Made by a program: the position numbers and the translations under genes. From Nitrosomonadales bacterium (lineage in GTDB: Bacteria > Pseudomonadota > Gammaproteobacteria > Burkholderiales > Gallionellaceae), in assembly GCA_025350915.1 (NCBI GenBank), contig JANXWX010000114.1:1-43369 (forward strand): a stretch of DNA of 43,369 bases. The letters run 5' to 3'. Below are positions 1-7,469 of the stretch, piece by piece. Every line of letters begins with the position of its first letter. Within the stretch, counting starts at the first letter, position 1. Under the pieces are notes generated by a model. The model was not told the DNA's origin and ran no database searches. It saw only the letters and a list, made by a program, of their open reading frames with translations.

Positions 1-252
1 CAGCGTAGAACGTCTGACCGGGTCGCGAAAGCCCATTCCATAAAGCTTTGCCTGGTTGGACAGCAAGCAGGTTTCGATGTCGCGCAGACTCTCGCGGTAA
101 GTCAGTTGCGCAAAGGCCATCGCGCGAAACTGCTCGGTGCAACTCAGACTGCGAACACCGGAATCGCCGCCATAACGAGTAACGATTCGTGCAAAACTCG
201 TCCATGGTACAAATTCCATCAACTGCGCGAACAACGTCTTGCCAAAGTTCAT
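1..252 (-). CDS. IS4-family transposase, N-terminal fragment (84 codons visible)
   Basis: Reading on the minus strand from the ATG at 252, the frame is open to the window edge. It begins MNFGKTLFAQLMEF and contains FRAMAFAQLTYRESLRDIE and the downstream GFRDPVRRSTL. This N-terminal region, with its MAFAQL-YRESLRDIE block, is typical of the DUF4372-containing IS4 transposases; the DDE catalytic core would lie outside the window. A strong ribosome binding site, GGAGGT, sits 5 bases before the ATG, which fixes the start. Whether the copy is intact cannot be judged. It is transcribed away from the hemerythrin-like gene at 446. Confidence 0.75.
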   Translation of the reverse strand, partial: MNFGKTLFAQLMEFVPWTSFARIVTRYGGDSGVRSLSCTEQFRAMAFAQLTYRESLRDIETCLLSNQAKLYGMGFRDPVRRSTL

Positions 253-402
253 AGCTTACCTCCAGAGATATTGACCCCTGGAGGTTACTTGAAGCTGAAT
301 ATGGGTAAACTGATTTCAAATCGGCACCAAATTATTTACGCTGCAACTCGCACTAATACAGGGCTGTAGGGTTTCAATATGCAATTTAACCGGACACTAC
401 TG
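1..402 (-). mobile_element. IS4-family insertion sequence, 5' end, cut by window edge
   Basis: The transposase gene at 1-252 runs off the left edge. Upstream of its start codon are about 150 bp of non-coding DNA that end in a sequence reading, on the minus strand, CAGTAGTGTCCGGTTAA. That resembles the terminal inverted repeat of IS4-type elements, so I place the right boundary of the element near 402. The exact boundary and any target-site duplication cannot be fixed because the other end is outside the window. Confidence 0.6.
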
Positions 403-445
403 AAATAACTCAATTCATCACATAGCTTTCATTCAAAGGCACCCC

Positions 446-976
446 ATGATCGATTTAAACCAAAACAAGATTGCACCCACTTTTGACTCACCGCTGGATA
501 TGCTGCATGCCTGCCATGAGCGCATCATGGATCAGTGTGCGACATTGCAAAAACTCATGCGACATCTGCCCATGCATGGTTGCGATGCCCAGGCACAACA
601 AACTGCGCAGGCCATCATGCGCTATTTTGACACGGCGGGAAAATTTCACCACCAGGATGAAGAAGTCGACTTGTTTCCACTGCTAAAATCTGCTCGCCAT
701 AAAGAAGCCGAAGATCTCGCGCTACGCCTGGAAGATGAACATTTGTACCTGGACGAAATCTGGCTGGCATTGCGCGTTAAATTGGGAGAAATTAGCCTGG
801 GCAAGCTGGCATCACTTGATCACAAGATGATAGGAGATTTCAGCCTTGCCTACGGACGCCATATCATGCTTGAAAATACAAGGCTGCTTCCCCTTGCCTT
901 AAAAATTCTCGATGAAACCCAATTGCAACAGATGGGAAAAAATATGGCTGCTCGACGAGGTGTATCACTTCCCTGA
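446..976 (+). CDS. hemerythrin HHE domain protein
   Basis: A 176-residue soluble protein with the spaced His/Glu pattern of the hemerythrin cation-binding family: His24 (ACHERIMDQ), His68-His69 with Glu72-Glu73 (FHHQDEEVDLFP), His99 (EDEH) and His139 with Glu143 (YGRHIMLENTRLLP). These residues would form a four-helix bundle with a di-iron site. Family members bind O2 or NO or store iron. Next to nitrate respiration genes, an NO- or oxygen-linked role is plausible but inferred. No signal peptide is visible, so it should be cytoplasmic. It appears monocistronic, with the IS element upstream and about 250 bp of non-coding DNA downstream. The ATG at 446 gives a full-length family protein, though the Shine-Dalgarno (AAAGGC) is weak. 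Confidence 0.85.
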   Translation: MIDLNQNKIAPTFDSPLDMLHACHERIMDQCATLQKLMRHLPMHGCDAQAQQTAQAIMRYFDTAGKFHHQDEEVDLFPLLKSARHKEAEDLALRLEDEHLYLDEIWLALRVKLGEISLGKLASLDHKMIGDFSLAYGRHIMLENTRLLPLALKILDETQLQQMGKNMAARRGVSLP

Positions 977-1034
977 GTATCAAATTTTCAACAATAATTT
1001 ATCAGCCATAACCCAATATAAAATTTATTCTTGC

Positions 1035-1062
1035 TCAAATCCTCTAGTTACAAAGGATTTGA
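1035..1062. repeat. 9-10-9 inverted repeat downstream of the hemerythrin gene
   Basis: TCAAATCCT at 1035-1043 and AGGATTTGA at 1054-1062 are perfect inverted copies separated by 10 bases, 60 bp after the hemerythrin stop. No U-tract follows, so it is a poor intrinsic terminator. It could be a weak terminator or a protein-binding dyad for the next gene at 1226. The rest of the 977-1225 gap is AT-rich and shows nothing else I can support. Confidence 0.4.
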
Positions 1063-1225
1063 AATGTAAAGTCTAAGCTAAATCATTGCTAAATATCCTG
1101 CACAAAATTAACCAATGGCCGATTAACTGCGACGAACGGTTATTGCTTTATATTCCAAGTAATTAAGCCAAATTAACACTGTTCGGATGGAGTAAAATTG
1201 CGCTATGTGAATATAGGATTCAATT

Positions 1226-2194
1226 ATGGTTTGGCGGTTTGTTGTTATTTTTGCGATTTTTTCCCTGCAAGGTTGTGCCAAGATGCCGCCGCCGCAGAGC
1301 CCTGTGGTTATCCCGGAGCGCAAGCCAGCCCCGCCAGCACGGGTCGCAAAAAAAACCACCCTGCCTCATGTTGTTATTCTTGTCAGCGAAAATATTCCGG
1401 CCTATAGTGAGGTTGCAAAGGCACTCGGAAAATTATTGGGTAAGCGCGCCTCGGTTCAGATGATGTCATCCAACATGATGGATAACATCAAAGCCATTGC
1501 CAACCTTAAAAACGATGACAATGTGCAAATCGTCAGTATCGGGCTTAATGCGGCGATTGCCGCTAAAACGCTGACGGAGAATCAGGTTGTTTTTTGCCAG
1601 GTGTTTAACTTTCAGGATTACGCTTTGTTATCACCGAACCACAAGGGTGTAAGCATGATGACGTCTTTCAGCAAAACTTTCAGCACCTGGCGTAGCCTGT
1701 CAATAAATGCCATAGACATAGGCGTGATCAGCGGGCCCGGCTTTGAAGAAGTGGTGCAAACGGCAAAAACGGCTGCAATAACGCAGGGTTTCAGACTGCA
1801 CCATGAAACGGTAAACTCTGACAAGGAATACCAGTATGCGTTTAAACAAATGAGTGCCAAGGTTCAGGGTTTCTGGATGATTCCGGATAATCGGGTTCTA
1901 AGCGAAGATATTTTGCGCGACCTGATGACCTACAGCGTCCGCAACGGTAAACAGGTAGCCGTCTTTAGCGACGAATTATTAAAGCTGGGCGGCTTGTTCA
2001 GCATACAAAGCAATTACAGGGATATTGCCCAGCAGGTATATGACAGGCTTGAACAAGCCCAGTCGCAGGAAACTATTCCGGGACCTGATATAGTTTATCT
2101 GGAGAAGCAGGAACTTCGCATCAATTCCGTGATGGCAAAACATCTGGATGTCACCATACCCAAGAAATACCGGAAGTATGAAAATTCGAACTAA
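1226..2194 (+). CDS. ABC-transporter substrate-binding-like lipoprotein
   Basis: A 322-residue protein with an N-terminal hydrophobic segment ending in a lipobox (LQGC, Cys17), so a lipid-anchored periplasmic protein. The body resembles the ABC_sub_bind family (COG2984 type): VVILVSENIPAYSEVAKAL near the start, then an IVSIGLNAAIAA block, a VISGPGFEEVVQTAK segment and FWMIPDNRVLS, the alternating beta/alpha pattern of periplasmic binding proteins. No ABC permease or ATPase is nearby. Instead the gene overlaps the next one, a membrane-bound GGDEF-EAL protein, by 17 bases, so the two are probably co-translated. The likely job is ligand sensing for that c-di-GMP protein rather than import. The ligand is unknown. 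The ATG at 1226 is preceded only by a weak AGGA. Confidence 0.75.
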   Translation: MVWRFVVIFAIFSLQGCAKMPPPQSPVVIPERKPAPPARVAKKTTLPHVVILVSENIPAYSEVAKALGKLLGKRASVQMMSSNMMDNIKAIANLKNDDNVQIVSIGLNAAIAAKTLTENQVVFCQVFNFQDYALLSPNHKGVSMMTSFSKTFSTWRSLSINAIDIGVISGPGFEEVVQTAKTAAITQGFRLHHETVNSDKEYQYAFKQMSAKVQGFWMIPDNRVLSEDILRDLMTYSVRNGKQVAVFSDELLKLGGLFSIQSNYRDIAQQVYDRLEQAQSQETIPGPDIVYLEKQELRINSVMAKHLDVTIPKKYRKYENSN

Positions 2195-4373
2195 ACTTTC
2201 GTATTTGCAAAGCCGGTATAGCGAAGCGGCTAGCTATATCGGTCATCGCGTTGCACCTGTAAAACAATCCAAAGTATTCCGTAAAGCCGTTGACCTCATC
2301 GAGCAGCGTGCGCCCCGCAGCCTCGCCAATCGTATACTTGCCTTGCAATTAGCCTGGGCGTTAATCATTTATATTTTAGTGATCGTCGCATTATGGTTCG
2401 CCACCAACCTGGTTATTGAAAGCAATGTGCGCCATCAGGGTGAAGGCTGGATTTCAAAACTGGATGAACTTGGCATACCCGTTTATGCCACCAATGATTC
2501 CACTCAGCTTGCGGATGCAATCAGTTATGTACATAACTTTCCGGAGGTGCTGCGTGCCCAGTATATGGATGTATCCGGGGGAAAAATAATTTCAGGGTAC
2601 ACAAGGAAAAATGTTCTCATAAATGATTTTCCTACCTTGGCTGACAATGCAATTGTGGAGCTGAAACGCACTGATCTGCCACAAAAATTCGTGCGCTTTG
2701 AAAAAGGCGACAATTCCCAGATGCGAGTCAGCGCACCCATCTGGATAAAATCCATTTCTAATGACGGCATGATAGATTTCAGTCTCACTAAAAAGGGAAG
2801 TGAAAAGATTGAAACGATCGGCATAATTGATCTTGTTATTGACTATAGCCAGATCTCATCCAATCTCAAGCGCAATCTAGCCTATGCCAGCGTATTAATT
2901 GCCGTGATGATGCTGATCGCCGCGTTCATCGGACGCATCATGATACGCTGGGCTCTAAACCCCTTATCCGATCTTGAGGAACCACTGACCCGGCTTGCCA
3001 ACGGTGAAACTAATGTCACCGTAAAGAGCTCGGGTGACAAGGAAATTGCCCGCATAGGTATGGCGCTCAATACAACGATCAGTGCGCTGAAAGAACGCGA
3101 TGAGGCGCTGCGTCGCATGGCGAATCACGACAACCTTACCGGTCTCGTCAACCGGAAATATTTTGTTGAGCAGCTTGAAAATGAAGTTAGCCGGATTGCG
3201 ACAACCGGCGGCAGCAGCGCGCTGTTTTTTTTCGACCTTGATCGTTTCAAGTACATTAACGATACTTATGGCCATGCTGCGGGTGATCGCCTGCTTGTGC
3301 AGATTGCCACACAGCTCAGCCAACGTATTCGCGGCAGAGATCTCGTCGCCAGATTTGGAGGGGACGAATTTACTTTGCTCGCCTACAACACCAACTTGAA
3401 GGGCGCCCAGGATATCGCGGAGTCATTCCTGCAATTGATGCGTGATTTCACTTTCTACGAAGCGGGTGATTCACTCAAAATTTACTTTAGCATTGGTATT
3501 ACGATCATTGATGCCGGCACGCATACCTCTCATGAATATCTGAAAGAAGCTGATACCGCCGTGCATGATGCAAAATCTCATGGCAGGAATGGCTACAAAA
3601 TATTTCATCGAAAAAATGCGGACACCTCGCGGGAATCCGGGACAGGCTGGCATGAGCGCCTCCAATCTGTTCTCGTTCTGGATCAAGTTATACCCTACTA
3701 CCAGCCGCTCACGGGTCTTAAAAACCAGAGTATGCATATTCATGAAGTTTTATTGCGCTTGCCCGATACTGATCAAGGCGTAATCAGGCCAGGCGCATTT
3801 ATGTCCGCCGCTGAACGCTTCGGGTTGATGGGAGAATTTGATCGTCACATGATCAAAAAAGTCGCTCGGGTGCTATCCGTTCAAAAAGATCCGGATTTGA
3901 TCTTCTCCCTGAATCTATCCGAGCAATTTTTTACCGAAAAAAACTCAATCGAGTTTCTCAAAACACTTATCATTGAATATCGTGTTTCACCCGCACACTT
4001 TGTATTTGAAATTTCAGAACAACACATCCTGAAAAACATCGAGAAATTAAAGATTTTTATACCGGCTCTTTCTGAGATTGAGTTTCGTTTTGCCATTGAC
4101 GACTTTTGTGCCGGCTTCGGCTCGCTGAATTACATCAAGCACTTTCCGGTACACTTCATCAAGATTGACAGCTCTCTGATAGAGCACGTTACAGAAGACA
4201 ATATCGACCGTATAACCGTCAGCGCAATCGTTGAAATCGCCGCCAGCCTGAACATGCAGACGATAGCTAAATTTGTTCCGGACCAGAAAAGCATCAGCTT
4301 GTTGAAGAAACTGGGTGTTGATTTCGCGCAGGGTAACTTTGTCGGCGAACCCTCATCAATACTAAAGATCTAA
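2178..4373 (+). CDS. membrane GGDEF-EAL protein with degraded EAL site
   Basis: 731 residues from the ATG at 2178 (an alternative in-frame start lies at 2148). Order: TM helix about 54-80, periplasmic sensor about 80-230, TM helix about 233-255, HAMP, GGDEF domain, EAL domain. The cyclase domain looks intact: FFDLDRFKYINDTYGH, GGDEF at 394-398, and an upstream RxxD inhibitory site (RGRD). In the EAL domain, EVLLR (from 523), the Asn of NLS, the Glu of FEISE, the DD pair (IDDFC) and the Lys of IKID are kept, but the usual A-E-G-V-E loop reads AKFVPD (Lys698), losing both acidic residues. I infer c-di-GMP synthesis with impaired or absent hydrolysis. The start lies inside the upstream lipoprotein gene, implying coupled expression and possibly a physical partnership. 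Confidence 0.85.
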   Translation: MKIRTKLSYLQSRYSEAASYIGHRVAPVKQSKVFRKAVDLIEQRAPRSLANRILALQLAWALIIYILVIVALWFATNLVIESNVRHQGEGWISKLDELGIPVYATNDSTQLADAISYVHNFPEVLRAQYMDVSGGKIISGYTRKNVLINDFPTLADNAIVELKRTDLPQKFVRFEKGDNSQMRVSAPIWIKSISNDGMIDFSLTKKGSEKIETIGIIDLVIDYSQISSNLKRNLAYASVLIAVMMLIAAFIGRIMIRWALNPLSDLEEPLTRLANGETNVTVKSSGDKEIARIGMALNTTISALKERDEALRRMANHDNLTGLVNRKYFVEQLENEVSRIATTGGSSALFFFDLDRFKYINDTYGHAAGDRLLVQIATQLSQRIRGRDLVARFGGDEFTLLAYNTNLKGAQDIAESFLQLMRDFTFYEAGDSLKIYFSIGITIIDAGTHTSHEYLKEADTAVHDAKSHGRNGYKIFHRKNADTSRESGTGWHERLQSVLVLDQVIPYYQPLTGLKNQSMHIHEVLLRLPDTDQGVIRPGAFMSAAERFGLMGEFDRHMIKKVARVLSVQKDPDLIFSLNLSEQFFTEKNSIEFLKTLIIEYRVSPAHFVFEISEQHILKNIEKLKIFIPALSEIEFRFAIDDFCAGFGSLNYIKHFPVHFIKIDSSLIEHVTEDNIDRITVSAIVEIAASLNMQTIAKFVPDQKSISLLKKLGVDFAQGNFVGEPSSILKI

Positions 4374-4401
4374 GCTGCCTGCATAAATTCCACGCCCGTT
4401 T

Positions 4402-4824
4402 TTAATCTTCCCCGGCCAACTCCCGACTGCCAGGAACCTGGAATATCCCTTGCAGGCTTAAAAGTTCATCGCGATGTTTACGTGCGATTTTCTCCACAGC
4501 CTTTAAACCCGCAGGAGTGAGATGAACCTCTATCACCCTCTTGTCACTTTCACTTTTCTGCCGGGCAACCAGGCCCAGTTTTTCACAGCGAGTAACCAGC
4601 GAAACAACACCGTGATGATGTGACTGTAACCGCTCAGCCAGCTCACCGACCGAAGCCCAGCCTTTGCCCTGATAGCCCTTGATATGCAAAAGCAACAAAT
4701 ATTGCAGGTTGGTAATCCCCATTTCATGGGTTATTGTTTCGCTAAAGCGCAGAAACCTGCGTAACTGGTAGCGGAAGTGAGAAAGCGTCTCAAACTCTTT
4801 TTTGCTCAACATGTTATTCGACAT
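4402..4824 (-). CDS. MarR-family transcriptional regulator
   Basis: A 140-residue winged-helix protein. After an N-terminal helix (FRYQLRRFLRFSE) come GITNLQYLLLLHI, the DNA-recognition region SVGELAERLQSHHHGVVSLVTRCEKLGLV, and the wing with the MarR signature DKRVIEVHLTPAGLKAVEKI. MarR proteins are usually dimeric repressors released by a small ligand or by thiol oxidation. This one has only one Cys, in the recognition region (RCEKLGL). It diverges from a dsrC-like gene, and a perfect palindrome sits between them, so it probably controls both. No good Shine-Dalgarno precedes the ATG at 4824; an internal ATG at 4812 is an alternative. It is convergent with the GGDEF-EAL gene. Confidence 0.88.
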   Translation of the reverse strand: MSNNMLSKKEFETLSHFRYQLRRFLRFSETITHEMGITNLQYLLLLHIKGYQGKGWASVGELAERLQSHHHGVVSLVTRCEKLGLVARQKSESDKRVIEVHLTPAGLKAVEKIARKHRDELLSLQGIFQVPGSRELAGED

Positions 4825-4858
4825 AAATTTGTAAATTCGATAAAGTTCGTGTTGTTAT

Positions 4859-4877
4859 TATATCAAGCTGTGATATA
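4859..4877. promoter_or_regulatory. palindrome between marR and the dsrC-like gene, probable MarR operator
   Basis: TATATCA-AGCTG-TGATATA is a perfect 7-5-7 inverted repeat in the 100-bp gap between the divergent genes. Its size and position fit a MarR-dimer operator that would repress both genes. The binding protein is inferred from position only. Confidence 0.55.
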
Positions 4878-4924
4878 TAATTTGCATACCGGTCTAATTT
4901 AACATTTTATCAAAGAGGTGTGTA

Positions 4925-5251
4925 ATGGATACTGCAACTCATTTTCCCGATGTGGATGCTGAAGGTTACCTGGTTGAACCGCAGGAATGGAATGAAGAAG
5001 TCGCAAAAGTGCTGGCAGAACAGGAAAATATCGTGCTGAACGACGATCACTGGGATGTGCTCAATTTTATGCGCGAATACTATGCCGAGCATCAAATTAC
5101 AGTGGATGTACGCCACGTGATCAAGCATTTGGCGGTCAAACACGGGCCTGAGTCGCGCAATATGGTGTTTGAGTTATTTCCCTATGGCTACGTCAAACAG
5201 GCCTGTAAAATTGCCGGTATGAAGCGCCCAAGGGCATGGAGTACGGGTTAA
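4925..5251 (+). CDS. DsrC/TusE-family protein lacking the penultimate cysteine
   Basis: A 108-residue protein with the DsrC/TusE fold signature: DAEGYLVEPQEWNEEVAKVLA at the start, HWDVLNFMREYY, and the C-terminal arm QACKIAGMKRP. Classical DsrC carries two cysteines on this arm, CysB and the near-terminal CysA 11 residues later; TusE keeps CysA. Here CysB is present (Cys94) but the CysA position is Trp105, and the protein ends AWSTG. It therefore cannot form the CysA-CysB trisulfide used by DsrC or act as a TusE-type carrier through CysA. A regulatory or single-thiol role is more likely. The start is well supported by AGAGGTG seven bases upstream. It is divergent from a MarR gene with a palindrome between them, and no dsrAB or tusBCD is nearby. 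Confidence 0.85.
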   Translation: MDTATHFPDVDAEGYLVEPQEWNEEVAKVLAEQENIVLNDDHWDVLNFMREYYAEHQITVDVRHVIKHLAVKHGPESRNMVFELFPYGYVKQACKIAGMKRPRAWSTG

Positions 5252-5315
5252 AAGTCCGTTTTATGCGGTTCATCACATACATAAACTTTCAGTTTAAGCC
5301 GACTTCTGATGAGCG

Positions 5316-5345
5316 AAGCAACAGGCCTCGATATGCACGTTGCTT
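5316..5345. repeat. inverted repeat between convergent dsrC-like and ppiC genes
   Basis: AAGCAAC (5316-5322) and GTTGCTT (5339-5345) are perfect inverted copies with a 16-base spacer, followed by TCTTAAAGG. It lies in the 105-bp gap between two convergent genes, so a weak terminator is possible. The loop is long and the U-tract poor. Confidence 0.25.
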
Positions 5346-5356
5346 TCTTAAAGGCG

Positions 5357-6136
5357 CTATGACAATACAAACTCTACTCCCTGAATATCGGCCAATGCAA
5401 CCAGCCCCTTCAGGTATTGCCTGAGCGCGCGTTTTCTTTTTTGTTCCATCAAGTGCGCGCTCAATTGTTCCTTGACCATTTCAAACGGAAACACTTTTCC
5501 CTGTGCACGCCGGGCAGCCCGGACGATATGCAGACCAAACGGGCTCTCTACCAATGTTGGCGAAATGGTGCCTGCTTCCAGACTGAATATCACACGCTCA
5601 AATTCCGGCACGGTATCCCCTGGTGACAATTGCCCCAGATTACCGCCGACAGACGCTGAAGTACAGGTTGAATGAATACGCGCCAACGCTTCGAACTCAC
5701 TTGGATTTTGCATCACTTGCTGCAGAACTTGCTCAGCCTGCTCACGCAAGGCCGGCGATATAGTGCCCGGTTTAGCCTCAAAAAGTATATGCCCCGCTTC
5801 CACCAGATCACTCTGGCGGAATTGCTCCGGATGGTTCTGGTAATAAACGAGACACTCCTCTTCAGCCAAAGTCGGCTTCACCACTTCCCGCTCAATCAAA
5901 CGCTCGACCATGGTTTCTTCAATAAAGGCTTCTGCATCACGGGTGGTCGCATTGACTGCCTGTTGCTTGACCTCATTTGCTTCGGCAAGTTTGTCATGCG
6001 CTTCCTGACGCAGCACTTCGCGCACGACCAGGGCCTCAATGGCCGCCCGGCGCGGTGCTGGCGCACGGACGTGACCCGACATTTCCAGTTCGATTTCCTT
6101 TTCTGAAATAGTGACACCATTGACGATAATTGGCAT
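5357..6136 (-). CDS. PpiC-type (parvulin) peptidyl-prolyl isomerase of the nar operon
   Basis: A 259-residue protein with no signal peptide, so probably cytoplasmic. The N-terminal half is helical and SurA/NifM-like (VNGVTISEKEIELEM). The C-terminal half is a rotamase domain: EAGHILFEAK, FEALARIHSTC, GGNLGQLSPGDTVPEFERVIFSLEAG and SPFGLHIVRA, the standard parvulin blocks. It follows narI by 86 bp on the same strand. A ppiC gene at the end of narGHJI is a recurrent arrangement in betaproteobacteria, where it is thought to help fold or mature the reductase. A GGGGA Shine-Dalgarno precedes the ATG at 6136. The substrate is inferred from position, not from the sequence. Confidence 0.88.
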   Translation of the reverse strand: MPIIVNGVTISEKEIELEMSGHVRAPAPRRAAIEALVVREVLRQEAHDKLAEANEVKQQAVNATTRDAEAFIEETMVERLIEREVVKPTLAEEECLVYYQNHPEQFRQSDLVEAGHILFEAKPGTISPALREQAEQVLQQVMQNPSEFEALARIHSTCTSASVGGNLGQLSPGDTVPEFERVIFSLEAGTISPTLVESPFGLHIVRAARRAQGKVFPFEMVKEQLSAHLMEQKRKRALRQYLKGLVALADIQGVEFVLS

Positions 6137-6222
6137 TTAGATCCCCTCGATTAATTCCACGAATCTGTAGGCGAAGTAGCCAGCACAAGACCGGCTAACG
6201 TTGTATTCAACTGTCTCGTTGA

Positions 6223-6915
6223 TCAGACCCTGACACGTTTTGCACGCACGATCTGGTAAGCACGGAAGAGATAACCAAACGGCGCGCTCCATACATGTAC
6301 CAGACGAGTGAATGGGAAGAAAAGAAACACCGACATACCAAAGAATATATGTATTTTGTAGACCATATCCACGCTCAATAGCAGATCGGGATTGGGATGC
6401 AAGTACACAATGCTCTGCGCCCATTCGGCCAGCACGATCATCACGCCGGCATTGTTTTCATGTGCATGTCCAATTGAAACCGGCAGCGTCGACAGGCCAA
6501 GCATCAGTGTCAGCATTAACCAGCCAAGGATATTGATATCCATCCAGCGACTTGCCGCACGTACCCGCACATTCAGCATTCGGCGCAACCACAGGGTGAC
6601 GCCACCAATCAGGCACAGGCCGCCGAAAACCGCACCGGCCAAAATTGCAACCCACTGATGTGTCATATCGCTTACACCCAACGTCCCGAAAATTGCGTGC
6701 GGTGTAAGCAAGCCGGCCATATGGCCAAAGAAGATCGCAATGATCCCGACGTGAAACAGATTACTGGCCATACGCATATATTTTTTGGACAGCAGCTGGC
6801 TCGAATCGCTCTTCCAGGTGTATTGTTCCTTGTCAAAACGTATCCAGCTACCCAGAAAAAATACAACCAGCGCCACATACGGGTAAACCCCAAAAATCAA
6901 TTTATGCAAATCCAT
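6223..6915 (-). CDS. narI: respiratory nitrate reductase gamma subunit NarI (cytochrome b)
   Basis: A 230-residue membrane protein with about five TM helices that oxidises quinol and passes electrons through two b haems to NarH. The four haem-ligand histidines are visible: His55 and His65 (NLFHVG...FFGHMAG) and His189 and His207 (YKIHIFFG...RLVHVWS), matching the E. coli pattern. I chose the ATG at 6915 because GAGGAG lies just upstream; the frame is also open from 6960, which would add 15 unlikely residues. narJ ends 10 bases upstream, so the genes are co-transcribed. Length is normal for the family. Confidence 0.96.
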   Translation of the reverse strand: MDLHKLIFGVYPYVALVVFFLGSWIRFDKEQYTWKSDSSQLLSKKYMRMASNLFHVGIIAIFFGHMAGLLTPHAIFGTLGVSDMTHQWVAILAGAVFGGLCLIGGVTLWLRRMLNVRVRAASRWMDINILGWLMLTLMLGLSTLPVSIGHAHENNAGVMIVLAEWAQSIVYLHPNPDLLLSVDMVYKIHIFFGMSVFLFFPFTRLVHVWSAPFGYLFRAYQIVRAKRVRV

Positions 6916-6925
6916 GGTTCTCTCC

Positions 6926-7456
6926 TCAAACAGTAATGGATGCCCCGGAAACAGGAGCAAGTTGGCCGCGTTTTTCGATCAACCTGATAAGCGGCGCATA
7001 GGGACTTTCTGCGGTCTCCAGATTGGCAGCCAGCTGGGTCAGCACCTTGACAGTTTGTCCCAAAAATACCTTGGCTTCAATTTCTTCAAGGGTGGAAGCA
7101 AACTCCAGTATCAGCGGCAAATAATCCGGCAGTTCCTTGGCATCCGCCTCCAGACCATAGCCCCGATAATACTCACTCAGGTCTATCAGCGCAGGGCCGC
7201 GGCCGCGGTCATCGCCAAACAGGTGATGGGTGAGATGCAGGCTATGCTCCGGATTCATGTCAAACGTCGTGACATAACTTGCCTGCAGATCGGTCACATC
7301 TTGTGCATCCAGCCATTGCAAAAAACGTTTCAGGGTGCTGCGTTCTTCCGCTGAAATTTCATTGACGTATAACAACGAGGTAATTTCAGGCAAGGCGGAT
7401 TTCAGTTCCTGATCGGGATATTCCAGCAAGGCTGAAGCGATTTTATATAGCATCAT
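6926..7456 (-). CDS. narJ: nitrate reductase assembly chaperone NarJ
   Basis: A 176-residue acidic cytoplasmic protein of the NarJ/TorD chaperone family, which holds apo-NarG during insertion of the molybdenum cofactor and the FeS cluster and before membrane docking. Family blocks include LLEYPDQELKSALPEI at the start, YVTTFDMNPEHSLHLTHHLFGDDRGRGPALIDL in the middle, and DYLPLILEFAS. It lies between narH (13-base gap) and narI. Two adjacent ATGs (7456 and 7453) follow AGGAGATGAG; either could be the start. Confidence 0.95.
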   Translation of the reverse strand: MMLYKIASALLEYPDQELKSALPEITSLLYVNEISAEERSTLKRFLQWLDAQDVTDLQASYVTTFDMNPEHSLHLTHHLFGDDRGRGPALIDLSEYYRGYGLEADAKELPDYLPLILEFASTLEEIEAKVFLGQTVKVLTQLAANLETAESPYAPLIRLIEKRGQLAPVSGASITV

Positions 7457-7469
7457 GTCTCATCTCCTG

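Noticed and set aside
106-369. An open frame on the plus strand across the IS end
   Set aside because: It runs opposite the transposase, has no good ribosome binding site and includes the IS end; the minus-strand transposase explains the sequence.
1035-1062. Calling the dyad after the hemerythrin gene an intrinsic terminator
   Set aside because: The stem is perfect but no U-tract follows, so it was left as an inverted repeat.
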